A DNA stretch of 64,000 nucleotides, from positions 744,001 through 808,000 of the forward strand of contig NZ_JAAVTX010000002.1 in the NCBI RefSeq assembly GCF_012163145.1, in the 5' to 3' direction. The notes beneath the pieces are model-generated. The model did no database searches and had not been told where the DNA came from. It worked only from the letters and a program-made list of their open reading frames with translations. How positions within the stretch are numbered: the stretch's first letter is position 1; each line of letters starts with the position of its first letter. The position numbers were made by a program, and so were the translations under genes. Source of the stretch: Falsiroseomonas frigidaquae. GTDB taxonomy: Bacteria; Pseudomonadota; Alphaproteobacteria; Acetobacterales; Acetobacteraceae. This document shows, in pieces, positions 9,653 through 19,536 of the stretch.

Positions 9653-10780
9653 ATGAAGATCCTCGAAGTCACCAATGTGGACTTCGCGCTGCTGCACTTC
9701 ATCCTGCCGCTGATGCGTGGCCTGCGCGACCGCGGGCATGAGGTGGTGGGCGTCTGCGCCGACGGGCCGCTGCTGGCGGTGCCGCGGGCGGAGGGGTTCC
9801 GGGTGGTGCCGGTGGCGCTCGCCCGCAGCCTGCACCCGTGGCGACAGGCCCGCGCCCTGGCCGAGCTGGTGGCGGTGATGCGGGCGGAGAAGCCCGACCT
9901 GGTGCATGCCCATATGCCGATCAGCGGGTTGCTGGCGCGCACCGCGGCGCGCATCGCCGGCGTGCCGCGCATCGCCTATACCTGCCACGGCTTCCTGTTC
10001 AACCAGCCTGGCCCGTGGTGGCGCGGCCGCCTGGCGCTCGGCCTGGAACGTGCCGCCGGGCGCATCACCCACACCTACCTGACCGTCAGCGCGGAGGAGG
10101 CGGAGGATGCCCGCCGGCTGCGCATCCACCCCAACCCGGTCGCCGTGCTGAACGGCCGCGACCCCGCCCGCTTCCACCCGGACCCCGCCGCCCGCGCCCG
10201 GCTGCGCGCCGGGATGGGCGTGTCCGAGGACGATTGCGTGGTGATCGCCATCTCCCGCCTCGTCCGCCACAAGGGCTTCTGCGAACTGCTCGCGGCGATG
10301 GCGGATACGCCGCCGAACTGCGTGCTGTGGGTGGCGGGCGAGCGGCTGGTCAGCGACCATGGGGAGGATCTGACACCGCATTTCCAGCGCGCCGCCACCA
10401 CGCTCGGCCGACGGCTGGTGATGCTGGGCTACCGCACCGACGTGCCGGCGCTGCTGGCGGCGGCCGACGTCTTCACCCTGCCCTCGCATTTCGAGGGCCT
10501 GCCCATGTCCATCATCGAGGCGATGCTGGCCGGGCTGCCGGTGGTCGCGACCGATATCCGCGGCCCACGCGAACAGGTGGTACCGGGCGAGACCGGGCTG
10601 CTGGTGCCGCCGATGCAGGTGGCGCCCCTGGCGCAGGCCCTGACGCGCCTGGCGCAGGATGCCGCGCTGCGCCATGCAATGGGCGCGGCCGGCCGCGCAA
10701 GGGCGCTGGAGCGGTTCGATGAGGTGAAGGTTCTGCGCCACACCATGGATCTTCTGGAGGCAAGTGCAACTTCGGCCTGA
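9653..10780 (+). CDS. Glycosyltransferase family 4
   Basis: A 375-residue GT-B glycosyltransferase. The N-terminal domain begins MKILEVTNVDFALLHFILP and has the acceptor-side pattern LVHAHMPISGLLAR. The C-terminal GT4 domain carries ISRLVRHKGF and the nucleotide-sugar-binding EX7E motif within EGLPMSIIEAMLAGLPVVAT. It likely adds a sugar to a surface polysaccharide or lipid-linked oligosaccharide; donor and acceptor are unknown. The ATG at 9653 begins the Rossmann strand. The frame is open for 21 more codons upstream, but these read as non-coding. It follows the heparinase-like gene by 76 bases. Confidence 0.88.
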   Translation: MKILEVTNVDFALLHFILPLMRGLRDRGHEVVGVCADGPLLAVPRAEGFRVVPVALARSLHPWRQARALAELVAVMRAEKPDLVHAHMPISGLLARTAARIAGVPRIAYTCHGFLFNQPGPWWRGRLALGLERAAGRITHTYLTVSAEEAEDARRLRIHPNPVAVLNGRDPARFHPDPAARARLRAGMGVSEDDCVVIAISRLVRHKGFCELLAAMADTPPNCVLWVAGERLVSDHGEDLTPHFQRAATTLGRRLVMLGYRTDVPALLAAADVFTLPSHFEGLPMSIIEAMLAGLPVVATDIRGPREQVVPGETGLLVPPMQVAPLAQALTRLAQDAALRHAMGAAGRARALERFDEVKVLRHTMDLLEASATSA

Positions 10781-10830
10781 ACTTCAACCACTTCCGGACG
10801 TTGGGCGCGATGTCACCGGAGTGAAAACAA

Positions 10831-11706
10831 ATGTCGCAGACCACCGTCGCCACCACCGACAAGCTTCCCTCCCGCGTCTCCTGGGGCGCCATCATCTCCG
10901 GCGGCCTGGTCGCCGTGACGGTGGGCGCCATGTTCAACATCCTTGGCGTCGCCGTCGGCGCCGGGACGATCGACCCGATGATCCCGGGCGAGACGCCGGA
11001 TGCCAGCACCTTCGGCATTGCCGGCGCCATCTGGCTGCTGGTGTCCAACCTGCTCGGCCTGGCCTGCGGCGGCTATGTCGCGGCGCGGCTGTCCGGCACG
11101 GCGGATGATACGGATGGCGTGCTGCACGGCCTGTCCGTCTGGGCCATCGCCTTCCTGGTCTCGGCGGTGCTGCTGGGCAATGTCGCGGCCGGCACGGCAC
11201 GCGGCGTCGGTGCCCTGGTGCAGGGCGCGGCCAGCTCGGCAACCTCCGCAGCATCCGAGGCGCTGCCCCAGGCCGCCGACCTGTCGGTGAACCCGGAAGC
11301 GCTGGCGGAGCGGCTGCAATCCGCCCTGCAGAGCGGCGGCGACCCGACGACGATGACGGAAGACCAGCGCCGGGCCGAGATCACCCGCATCCTGGCGGAG
11401 CGCGCCCGCAGCGGCAGCTTCACCCCGGCGGCGCGTGACCGGCTGACGGCGCTGGCCTCCGCCGAATTCGAACTGCCGCAGGACCAGGCGGCGCAGCGCA
11501 TCCAGGAGCTGGAGGCCGAGGCGACGCGCCTGACCGAGCGGGCCGAGACCGAGGCGCGGCAGGCGGCCGAGGCGGCGGCGAATGCCGCGGCGACCGGAGC
11601 CTACTGGCTGTTCGCCACGCTGCTGCTGGGCGCCGCGGCGGCCGTGGTCGGTGCCAAGGTCGGCACGCGGAAGACGGTTCTGCTGGCGACCCGCCGCTAC
11701 AGCTGA
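10831..11706 (+). CDS. PhnA-like integral membrane protein, function unknown
   Basis: A 291-residue protein with hydrophobic segments at about 15-40, 65-90, 98-120 and 255-280, separated by a long Ala/Glu/Arg-rich amphipathic region (about 150-250) that should form a coiled coil. It matches a family seen in Rhizobiales and Rhodospirillales that is often called PhnA-like (opening SWGAIISGGLVA, then a glycine-rich second pair of helices). The name carries no functional evidence, and nothing here supports a phosphonate role. The start has GGAG nine bases upstream. It stands alone between two opposite-strand contexts. Confidence 0.7.
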   Translation: MSQTTVATTDKLPSRVSWGAIISGGLVAVTVGAMFNILGVAVGAGTIDPMIPGETPDASTFGIAGAIWLLVSNLLGLACGGYVAARLSGTADDTDGVLHGLSVWAIAFLVSAVLLGNVAAGTARGVGALVQGAASSATSAASEALPQAADLSVNPEALAERLQSALQSGGDPTTMTEDQRRAEITRILAERARSGSFTPAARDRLTALASAEFELPQDQAAQRIQELEAEATRLTERAETEARQAAEAAANAAATGAYWLFATLLLGAAAAVVGAKVGTRKTVLLATRRYS

Positions 11707-11734
11707 ACGGGCAACGGGCCTTGCGTGCCGGGCT

Positions 11735-12082
11735 TCAATGCCCGCCGCGCAAGGCCTTTGCGGGTGCGCCCTTGCCACCCAGGCGGCGGATGCCGCCGCT
11801 GGCCAGGATCAGCAGCACGCCGGCCGCGAGCAGGCCGGCGCTCCAGAGCAGCGTTCCATAAAGGCCGTCACCCGCCAGGCGCGGCCCTTCCGGCGCCATC
11901 ACGCCGAACACCAGGGCCAGCAGCAGGCCGAAGACGCCGAGCGTCAGCAAAACCAGCGCCGCACTGTCCGCCAGCGTGCCGATGAATGCAGCGGCGCCCG
12001 ACCGGGTGCTGCTGGCGTTTTCCTGCATGGTCCGGCTGACCAGGAACAGGAACAGGGCCGCGATGATGATCCAGACCCACAT
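11735..12082 (-). CDS. Small membrane protein of unknown function
   Basis: A 115-residue protein with three hydrophobic segments (about 1-17, 38-62 and 75-97) and a basic C-terminal tail. I recognise no family. It converges on the PhnA-like gene with only 28 bases between their stop codons. Its upstream side contains an exact 15-bp tandem duplication (12164-12193) and the ahcY terminator hairpin. Codon use is like the neighbours, which supports a real gene, but there is no homology argument. Confidence 0.5.
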   Translation of the reverse strand: MWVWIIIAALFLFLVSRTMQENASSTRSGAAAFIGTLADSAALVLLTLGVFGLLLALVFGVMAPEGPRLAGDGLYGTLLWSAGLLAAGVLLILASGGIRRLGGKGAPAKALRGGH

Positions 12083-12163
12083 GGCGGCTTACCTCGCTTG
12101 AAGCACGGCCGCATTTGCGCCGAACGCAAGGCCGGGCGCAAGCCGCGCCGGGCAGGACCGGTT

Positions 12164-12193
12164 GGGCTGGATCAGGCCGGGCTGGATCAGGCC
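12164..12193. repeat. Exact 15-bp tandem duplication in intergenic DNA
   Basis: The 15-mer GGGCTGGATCAGGCC occurs at 12164-12178 and again at 12179-12193, followed by a partial third copy. It lies in the 227-base gap between the small membrane protein gene (start 12082) and the end of ahcY (12310). No coding role is seen. Confidence 0.8.
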
Positions 12194-12252
12194 GGTGGCT
12201 GATTGCCCGGTCGGCGTCCGCTGAAAGCGGGCGAATGGCGGAACGGTCCCAG

Positions 12253-12294
12253 CCGGCGACCGAGGCTGGAAGCAGGTTCCAACCTCGTCGCCGG
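12253..12294 (-). terminator. Probable ahcY terminator hairpin
   Basis: CCGGCGAC (12253-12260) pairs with GTCGCCGG (12287-12294). A four-pair inner extension continues after one bulged base. It lies 16 bases beyond the ahcY stop in the minus-strand direction. There is no clear T-tract, so it may work with Rho or as an mRNA-stabilising stem. Confidence 0.5.
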
Positions 12295-12309
12295 ACAGGA
12301 TTGCCGGTC

Positions 12310-13725
12310 TCAGTAGCGGTACTGCTCGCCCTTGAAGGGGCCCTGCTGCGGCACGCCGATGTAGTCGGCCTGCTGCTTGGTGATCTTGGTCAGCTTGGCG
12401 CCGACCTTGTCCAGGTGCAGCGCGGCGACCTTCTCGTCCAGGTGCTTCGGCAGCACATAGACCTTCTTCTCGTACTTGCCCGGGTTCGCCCACAGCTCGA
12501 TCTGCGCCAGCGTCTGGTTGGTGAAGGACGCGGACATGACGAAGGAGGGGTGGCCCGTGGCGTTGCCGAGGTTCACCAGGCGGCCCTCGGACAGCAGGAT
12601 GATGCGCTTGCCGTCGGGGAACTCGATCTCATCGACCTGCGGCTTCACATTGTCCCACTTGTAGTTCTTCAGCGCGGCGACCTGAATCTCGCTGTCGAAG
12701 TGGCCGATGTTGCAGACGATGGCGCGGTGCTTCATGGCGCGCATGTGGTCGGCGGTGATGACGTCCACATTGCCCGTGGCGGTGACGAAGATGTCGGCCA
12801 TCGGCGCGGCATCCTCCATGGTCACCACCTGGTAGCCCTCCATCGCCGCCTGCAGCGCGCAGATCGGGTCGACTTCGGAGACCATCACGCGGCAGCCGGC
12901 ATTGCGCAGCGAGGCGGCGGAGCCCTTGCCGACATCGCCGAAGCCCGCGACCATCGCGACCTTGCCGGCCATCATCACGTCCGTGCCGCGGCGGATCGCG
13001 TCCACCAGGGACTCACGGCAACCATACAGGTTGTCGAACTTGGACTTGGTGACGCTGTCGTTCACGTTGATCGCCGGGAACAGCAGCTTGCCTTCCTTGG
13101 CCATCACGTACAGGCGGTGCACGCCCGTCGTGGTCTCCTCGGAGACGCCGACGATGGACTTGGCGAGTTCCGCGAACCAGCCCGGCTTCGTCTTCACCAG
13201 CTTCTTGATGAGGGCGAAGAAGACTTCCTCCTCCTCATTGGTCGGCTTCTCGAGGAAGGCGACGTCGCCCTGCTCGGCGCGCAGCCCGTAATGCACCAGC
13301 AGCGTCATGTCGCCGCCGTCGTCCAGCAGCACGTTCGGCGTGCCGCCATCGCCCCACTCCAGGGTCTTCTGCACATAGTCCCAGTATTCCGGCAGCGTCT
13401 CGCCCTTGATGGCGAAGACCGGCGTGCCGGCGGCGGCGATGGCGGCCGCGGCGTGGTCCTGGGTCGAGAAGATGTTGCAGGAGGACCAGCGGACATCGGC
13501 GCCGAGATGCTTCAGCGTCTCGATCAGCACCGCGGTCTGGATGGTCATGTGCAGGCAGCCGGCGACGCGCGCGCCCTTCAGCGGCTGCTGCTTGCCGTAT
13601 TCGGCGCGCACCGCCATCAGGCCGGGCATCTCGTCCTCGGCCATGTTGATTTCCTTGCGGCCCCAGGCAGCGAGGGAAAGGTCCTTGACGATGAAGTCCT
13701 GGGTCTGGCCGGCGGCGTCGGGCAT
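12310..13725 (-). CDS. ahcY: Adenosylhomocysteinase
   Basis: NAD-dependent S-adenosylhomocysteine hydrolase of 471 residues. It splits the by-product of SAM-dependent methylation into adenosine and homocysteine and so returns homocysteine to the methionine cycle. Visible family elements are the N-terminal [29 protein letters not shown], the glycine-rich NAD-binding [15 protein letters not shown] near residue 250, and the C-terminal KGEQYRY that ends all close relatives. The ATG at 13725 follows AAAGGA six bases upstream. Its promoter region (13808-13847) holds an operator-like palindrome, and its leader forms a long hairpin (13751-13792). MetK lies 19 kb away. Confidence 0.97.
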   Translation of the reverse strand: MPDAAGQTQDFIVKDLSLAAWGRKEINMAEDEMPGLMAVRAEYGKQQPLKGARVAGCLHMTIQTAVLIETLKHLGADVRWSSCNIFSTQDHAAAAIAAAGTPVFAIKGETLPEYWDYVQKTLEWGDGGTPNVLLDDGGDMTLLVHYGLRAEQGDVAFLEKPTNEEEEVFFALIKKLVKTKPGWFAELAKSIVGVSEETTTGVHRLYVMAKEGKLLFPAINVNDSVTKSKFDNLYGCRESLVDAIRRGTDVMMAGKVAMVAGFGDVGKGSAASLRNAGCRVMVSEVDPICALQAAMEGYQVVTMEDAAPMADIFVTATGNVDVITADHMRAMKHRAIVCNIGHFDSEIQVAALKNYKWDNVKPQVDEIEFPDGKRIILLSEGRLVNLGNATGHPSFVMSASFTNQTLAQIELWANPGKYEKKVYVLPKHLDEKVAALHLDKVGAKLTKITKQQADYIGVPQQGPFKGEQYRY

Positions 13726-13750
13726 GGAAAATCCTTTGGGTCGCGTCTGA

Positions 13751-13792
13751 CTTGGCTGGCGGCGCGTAGCATGCGCAGCGCCACCGGCCAAG
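13751..13792 (-). promoter_or_regulatory. Long hairpin in the ahcY 5' leader
   Basis: On the minus strand, CTTGGC and GGTGGCGC pair with GCGCCGCC and GCCAAG around a 12-base loop. This gives 14 pairs (one G-T) with a single mismatch. It begins 26 bases before the ahcY ATG. The position invites comparison with an SAH riboswitch, but I could not find the required downstream pseudoknot strand, so I call it only a leader hairpin. Confidence 0.45.
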
Positions 13793-13807
13793 CTTTTCCC
13801 GCCACTC

Positions 13808-13847
13808 ATAAGGATATCTTTATATATTGGCCACACATGCCGCGAAA
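13808..13847 (-). promoter_or_regulatory. ahcY promoter overlapped by a 16-bp palindromic operator candidate
   Basis: On the minus strand, ATAAAGATATCCTTAT (13823-13808) is an inverted repeat broken by one mismatched pair. It overlaps a good -10 element TATAAA (13824-13819), with a weak -35 TTTCGC (13847-13842) at the ideal 17-base spacing. A repressor bound there would block the promoter. From memory, sites of this AT-rich AAAGATATCTTT type are described for ArsR-family regulators of the methionine/SAH cycle in Proteobacteria (SahR/SamR). I could not verify the match. Confidence 0.55.
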
Positions 13848-13882
13848 TCGGGCAGCCCTGACCGGGCCGCCGCCACCGGACC

Positions 13883-14704
13883 CTACTTCAGCGGAAAGCC
13901 CAGCGCCGTCAGCGCATCCCGCATCCGGTGCCGCCCCGAAAGCCCGGCCGCGGTACCGACGCGGGACATCATGCGCTGCGTCCAGTCCTGCGCCGCCATG
14001 CCCTGTTCGACCGAGAAGGCGCCCAGCGCCTGGTCGTAGCCGGCGATCGCGGGCTCCTCCCCGGTCGCGCCATACTGTTCCCGGTGCAGCACCAGGGATT
14101 GCGGCAGGCGGGGCTTCACGGCGCCCTGCACCGCGGGGTGGCCGACCGCCATGCCGAAGCAGGCGAAGGCGTTCGGCGGCAGGTTCAGCTCCGCCGCCAC
14201 CTTCTCCGGGCTCTGCCGCAGCTGGCCGACATAGACGGTGCCGAGGCCGAGCGATTCCGCCGCCACCAGCGCGTTCTGCGCGGCCAGCGCCGCATCGACC
14301 AGCGCCACCATGAAGGATTCCAGGTAGTCCAGCCCCTCCATCTTCTTCTGATGCGCCTCGCCCAGGCGGATCAGGCGGGAATTGTCGGCGATCCAGCACA
14401 GGAACAGCGGCGCCTGGCGGATGAAACCCTGGCGGCCGCACAGATCGGCCAGACGGTCGCGCCGCGCCGGATCCTCCACCGCCACCACGGACCAGGCCTG
14501 CAGGTTCGACGAAGTGGGGGCCGACTGTGCCGCGGCCACCAGCGTCTCCAGCGTGCCCGGTGCCAGCTTCTCGTCGGTGAAGTTGCGGATGGAGCGGTGG
14601 TTCAGCAGCGTCTCCAGCACCGGGTTGGTCGCCACCAGCGCCGTATCCGGCCCGGCGCCGGCGCCGTAGCGGGCGCGAACGGTCTCGATCGGGGACTGGT
14701 CCAT
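13883..14704 (-). CDS. NfsA-type nitroreductase (FMN, NADPH)
   Basis: A 273-residue flavin oxidoreductase of the oxygen-insensitive nitroreductase family, closest in layout to Nfs[16 protein letters not shown] and [16 protein letters not shown] form the FMN-binding start, and [18 protein letters not shown] with [10 protein letters not shown] is the characteristic middle section. The C-terminal third reaches around the partner subunit in known dimers. Likely substrates are nitroaromatics, quinones or flavins; the physiological one is unknown. The ATG at 14704 has GAGGAG seven bases upstream. It is divergent from purH across 161 bases. Confidence 0.87.
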   Translation of the reverse strand: MDQSPIETVRARYGAGAGPDTALVATNPVLETLLNHRSIRNFTDEKLAPGTLETLVAAAQSAPTSSNLQAWSVVAVEDPARRDRLADLCGRQGFIRQAPLFLCWIADNSRLIRLGEAHQKKMEGLDYLESFMVALVDAALAAQNALVAAESLGLGTVYVGQLRQSPEKVAAELNLPPNAFACFGMAVGHPAVQGAVKPRLPQSLVLHREQYGATGEEPAIAGYDQALGAFSVEQGMAAQDWTQRMMSRVGTAAGLSGRHRMRDALTALGFPLK

Positions 14705-14865
14705 GCGGCAACTCCTCAACATCTGAAAGGCGCGTAACGTGAATGCGGGGGGCAGGTCCAGGCCCAAGGGTCGCCCTCGCGCAGGGCAGCCCCCCTGACG
14801 GATCGGTTGAAGCGGCCCCGCGCCGGGTCCATACCCCGGCGCGAAAAGCTGCCAGGTCCCAAGCC

Positions 14866-16440
<1,575 letters not shown>

Positions 16441-16462
16441 AAGTTACGGGTTCGTTATCTCA

Positions 16463-16498
16463 CCCCGCGTCGGGCCTTCCATTCGGCCGGGCGCGGGG
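16463..16498 (+). terminator. Stem-loop after purH
   Basis: CCCCGCGTCGGGCC (16463-16476) pairs with GGCCGGGCGCGGGG (16485-16498) around an 8-base loop. There are 14 positions with one wobble and one mismatch. It starts 22 bases after the purH stop and has no T-tract. Confidence 0.5.
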
Positions 16499-16544
16499 CC
16501 ATCTGGCGCGCCGTCGTCCCCCACCACCCAAGGGCCCTGAGTCG

Positions 16545-17153
16545 ATGAACCGCCTCCTCGATGGCTACCGCCGCTTCCGTGCCGACACCTGGCCACAGGA
16601 ACGCGCGCGGTTCGAGGAATTGGCCGCCAGCGGCCAGCGCCCGCACACCATGATCATCGCCTGCTCCGACAGCCGCGTGGACCCGGCCGTGATCTTTGGT
16701 GCCGGGCCGGGCGAGCTTTTCGTGGTCCGCAACGTGGCGAACCTGGTGCCGCCCTATGCGCCGGACAGCCAGTATCACGGCACCAGCGCGGCGCTGGAAT
16801 TCGGCGTGCGGGTGCTGCAGGTCTCGCAGCTTGTGGTGATGGGCCATGCCATGTGCGGCGGCGTCACCGCCCTGCTGCGCGGCGCGCCGCCGGAGGCGCG
16901 GGATTTCGTGCCGACCTGGATGCAGATTGCCCGCGAAGCCCGCAGCCGCGTGCTGGCCTGCATGAAGGTTGAGGATGCGCAGGAGGCCTGCGAGCTGGAG
17001 GCGGTGCGCGTCTCGCTCGCCAACCTGATGACCTTCCCCTGGGTGGCGGAGGCCGTGGCCGCGGGCAGCCTGACCCTGCAGGGCGCGCATTTCGGCGTGG
17101 CGACGGGGCGGCTGATGCTGCTCGGCGCGGATGGCGAATTCGCGCAGGCATAG
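16545..17153 (+). CDS. Beta-class carbonic anhydrase
   Basis: Zinc enzyme interconverting CO2 and bicarbonate, with 202 residues. The beta-class metal and catalytic residues are all present: C40, D42 and R44 in CSDSRVDP, and H101 and C104 in GHAMCGG. RNVANLVPPY lies between them, as expected. It probably supplies bicarbonate to carboxylases, including the purine pathway that starts next door, but that link is only positional. The ATG at 16545 opens the usual N-terminal helix (MNRLLDGYRRF). A six-pair stem with CTTC loop follows the stop. Confidence 0.95.
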   Translation: MNRLLDGYRRFRADTWPQERARFEELAASGQRPHTMIIACSDSRVDPAVIFGAGPGELFVVRNVANLVPPYAPDSQYHGTSAALEFGVRVLQVSQLVVMGHAMCGGVTALLRGAPPEARDFVPTWMQIAREARSRVLACMKVEDAQEACELEAVRVSLANLMTFPWVAEAVAAGSLTLQGAHFGVATGRLMLLGADGEFAQA

Positions 17154-17161
17154 CCCCAGGA

Positions 17162-17226
17162 CGGGGCCTTCGCCCCGGCATAGCCAGCAGCTTCGCCGGG
17201 ATGCGAAGCTGCGCGCCTCGCATCCC
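17162..17226 (+). other. Two stem-loops between the carbonic anhydrase gene and rmuC
   Basis: CGGGGC (17162-17167), loop CTTC, GCCCCG (17172-17177) is a compact terminator-like stem. Then GGGATGCGA (17198-17206) pairs perfectly with TCGCATCCC (17218-17226) around an 11-base loop, ending 9 bases before the rmuC ribosome site. Neither has a T-tract. The second could influence rmuC translation. Confidence 0.5.
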
Positions 17227-17246
17227 GATTCGCGAAAGGACTTCGC

Positions 17247-18275
17247 CTGCCCGACTGGCTGCCGCTTGCGCTGATCGGCGGCGCACTGGGCCTCGCCCTG
17301 CTGCTGCTTCTGCTCGCCCTGCGCGGCAGGCGGGGGGAGGATGTGGCCCGGCTCGGCGCGATGATGGAGGCGCTGGCCGCTGCGCAGGACCGGCTGGCCC
17401 GGCTGTCCGAGGACCGGGCGCGGGACCAGGAACGCAGCCTCGCCGCAAGGCTGGATGCCGCTGCCGAACGCAGCCAGGCCAGCGCCAGCGCCATCCAGCA
17501 GCGGCTGTCCGTGATCGACGCGGCGCGGCAGAACATCGAGGCGCTGGGCAGCCAGGTGACCTCGCTCGCCGCCGTGCTCGGCAACAAGCAGGCGCGCGGC
17601 GCGCTGGGGGAGGTGCAGTTGCGCGACCTGGTGGCGGATCGGCTGCCGCCCTCCGGCTTCGCCTGGCAGCACACGCTGTCCAACGGCACGCGCTGCGACT
17701 GCCTGATCCGCCTGCCCTTCCCGCCCGGCCCGATCGCGGTGGACAGCAAGTTCCCGCTGGAGGCCTGGGCGGCGATGCAGGACGCGCCGGATAGCGCCGC
17801 TCGCGCGCTGGCCACCCGCCGCTTCACCGCCGACATCCGCCGGCACGTCGCCGACATCTCCCAGAAATACCTGATCCCCGGCGAGACGGCGGAGGGCGCG
17901 CTGATGTTCCTGCCGTCGGAGGCGGTGCACGCCACGCTGCATGCCGCCCATGCCGAGCTGGTGGCGGAGGCGGCGCGGCGCGGCGTGCATATCGTCGGGC
18001 CGTCCAGCCTGTGGGCGGTGCTGAACACCATGCGCGGCCTGCTACGGGATGCACGGCTGCAGGATGAGGCGCGGCGCATCCGGCATGAGGTGGAGGCGCT
18101 GGCGGCAGACACCGCACGGCTGGAACGCCGCATCGGCGCGCTGCGCGGGCATTTCGCCAACATGCAGCAGGATGTGCGGGACATCGAGATCACGGCGGAG
18201 AAGATCATCCGCCGCAGCGAGGCGATCCGCGCGCTCGACATCCCGGAAGACGCCACGGCGAGGGCGGCTGAATGA
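17247..18275 (+). CDS. rmuC: DNA recombination protein RmuC, apparent CTG start
   Basis: RmuC-family protein, which in E. coli limits inversions at short repeats. The conserved nuclease-like core runs NKQARGALGEVQLRDLVADRL, IAVDSKFPLEAW, and GALMFLPSEAVHATLH, after an N-terminal coiled coil. RmuC proteins normally open with a membrane anchor. Here the frame upstream of the first usable start (GTG at 17343) stays open and encodes that anchor, LPLALIGGALGLALLLLLLA. There is no ATG, GTG or TTG ahead of it. AAAGGA (17235-17240) stands six bases before CTG at 17247, so I place the start there (342 residues). The stop overlaps the transporter start (ATGA). Confidence 0.8.
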   Translation: MPDWLPLALIGGALGLALLLLLLALRGRRGEDVARLGAMMEALAAAQDRLARLSEDRARDQERSLAARLDAAAERSQASASAIQQRLSVIDAARQNIEALGSQVTSLAAVLGNKQARGALGEVQLRDLVADRLPPSGFAWQHTLSNGTRCDCLIRLPFPPGPIAVDSKFPLEAWAAMQDAPDSAARALATRRFTADIRRHVADISQKYLIPGETAEGALMFLPSEAVHATLHAAHAELVAEAARRGVHIVGPSSLWAVLNTMRGLLRDARLQDEARRIRHEVEALAADTARLERRIGALRGHFANMQQDVRDIEITAEKIIRRSEAIRALDIPEDATARAAE

Positions 18276-19525
18276 GCGCGCTGCAAATGCAATCCGGGCT
18301 CGGCCTGCTGGCGCTCACGCTGCTGGCCTGGGCGCTGGGCGGCTTCCATCGGCGCACGTCCTGGCGCGTTGTCCTCGCCGGGCTGGGCCTGCAGATCCTG
18401 TTCGCCGCCGCGCTGCTGCACATTCCGCCGCTGCGCGCCGGCTTCGCGCTGCTCGGCGGCGCGGTTAACGGGCTCGCCGCCGCCACCCGCGCCGGCACCA
18501 GCTTCGTCTTCGGCTATCTCGGCGGCGGCCCGCTGCCCTTCGCGGAACCCTTCCCCGGCGCCGCCTTCATCCTGTTCTTCCAGGGCCTGCCGCTGGTGCT
18601 GGTGGTAGGTGCGCTGGCAGCCGTGCTGTACCACTGGCGCGTCATCCCGGTGATCGTGGAGGCGCTGGCCCGGCTGCTGACCCGCGCCTTCGGCCTCGGC
18701 GGCGCCGCCGGCTTCGCCACCGCCGCCAATGTCTTCGTCGGCATGGTGGAGGCGCCGCTGCTGGTGCGGCCCTGGCTGGCGCGGCTTTCGTTGAGCGAGA
18801 TGTTCGTGGTGATGACGGCCGGCCTCGCCACCATCGCCGGCAACATGCTGGTGGTCTACGCGGTGATCATCGCGCCGGTGGTGCCGGATGCCGCGGGCCA
18901 GTTGCTGACCGCCAGCCTGATCTCGGCGCCGGCCGCCGTGCTGGTGGCGCTGCTGATGCGGCCACGCGCCGCTGGCGACCCGGCGCCAGGCGTGGAAGAA
19001 GCCGCCGCCGCACCGCGGCTGTACGACAGCACGATGGAGGCGCTGGTGCGCGGCACGCAGGATGGCCTCGCCCTGCTGCTTGGCATCATGGCGACGCTGA
19101 TCGTCTTCGTGGCGCTGGTGGCGCTGGCCAATATGGTGCTGGAGCCGCTGACCGGGCTGACGCTGCAGCGCATCTGCGCGGTGCTGTTCTGGCCGCTCGC
19201 CTTCGCCATGGGCATCCCGGCGGAGCAGGCCGGCACCGTCGCCGCCTCGCTCGGCACCAAGGTGGTGGTGAATGAATTCGTCGCCTATCTCGAACTGGCG
19301 CAATCCGGCGGGCTCGGGTTGAGCGAGCGGTCGAGGCTGATCCTGACCTATGCGCTGTGCGGCTTCACCAACTTCGCCTCGGTCGGCATCATGCTGGGCG
19401 GCATGGTGGCGATGTGTCCCGAGCGGCGGGCGGATATCGTGAAGCTCGGCCTGCCGGCGCTGCTGGCCGCCACCATTGCCTGCTGCATGACCGGCGCCGT
19501 GGTCGGCATGCTGACCGCACCCTGA
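18272..19525 (+). CDS. Concentrative nucleoside transporter (NupC/CNT family)
   Basis: A 417-residue inner-membrane symporter for nucleosides. The family layout is clear: several N-terminal membrane segments, then the gate region with LAAVLYHWRVIPVIVEAL, the conserved AANVFVGMVEAPLLVRP, and TAGLATIAGNMLVVYAV. A second repeat follows with GTKVVVNEFVAYLEL and YALCGFTNFASVGIMLGG. It is translationally coupled to rmuC by a 4-base overlap and followed 11 bases later by the RidA gene, so the four genes from rmuC to the aminotransferase look like one operon. Exact nucleoside preference cannot be read. Confidence 0.9.
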   Translation: MSALQMQSGLGLLALTLLAWALGGFHRRTSWRVVLAGLGLQILFAAALLHIPPLRAGFALLGGAVNGLAAATRAGTSFVFGYLGGGPLPFAEPFPGAAFILFFQGLPLVLVVGALAAVLYHWRVIPVIVEALARLLTRAFGLGGAAGFATAANVFVGMVEAPLLVRPWLARLSLSEMFVVMTAGLATIAGNMLVVYAVIIAPVVPDAAGQLLTASLISAPAAVLVALLMRPRAAGDPAPGVEEAAAAPRLYDSTMEALVRGTQDGLALLLGIMATLIVFVALVALANMVLEPLTGLTLQRICAVLFWPLAFAMGIPAEQAGTVAASLGTKVVVNEFVAYLELAQSGGLGLSERSRLILTYALCGFTNFASVGIMLGGMVAMCPERRADIVKLGLPALLAATIACCMTGAVVGMLTAP

Positions 19526-19536
19526 GAGAGGCTTCG

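Noticed and set aside
10831-11706. Phosphonate-metabolism role for the PhnA-like protein
   Set aside because: The name is inherited from database labels. The protein is a membrane/coiled-coil protein unrelated to phosphonoacetate hydrolase, and no phn genes are nearby.
13726-13800. SAH riboswitch in the ahcY leader
   Set aside because: One strand resembles the GCGCTGC core, but the element folds as one continuous hairpin and no pseudoknot partner is visible downstream.
12115-14313. Very long open frame on the plus strand antisense to ahcY (also similar ones antisense to infB, nusA, EI and the ArnT-like gene)
   Set aside because: In DNA this GC-rich, stops are rare in antisense frames. These frames have His/Arg/Gln-rich or low-complexity translations with no family features, while the opposite strand encodes well-known proteins.
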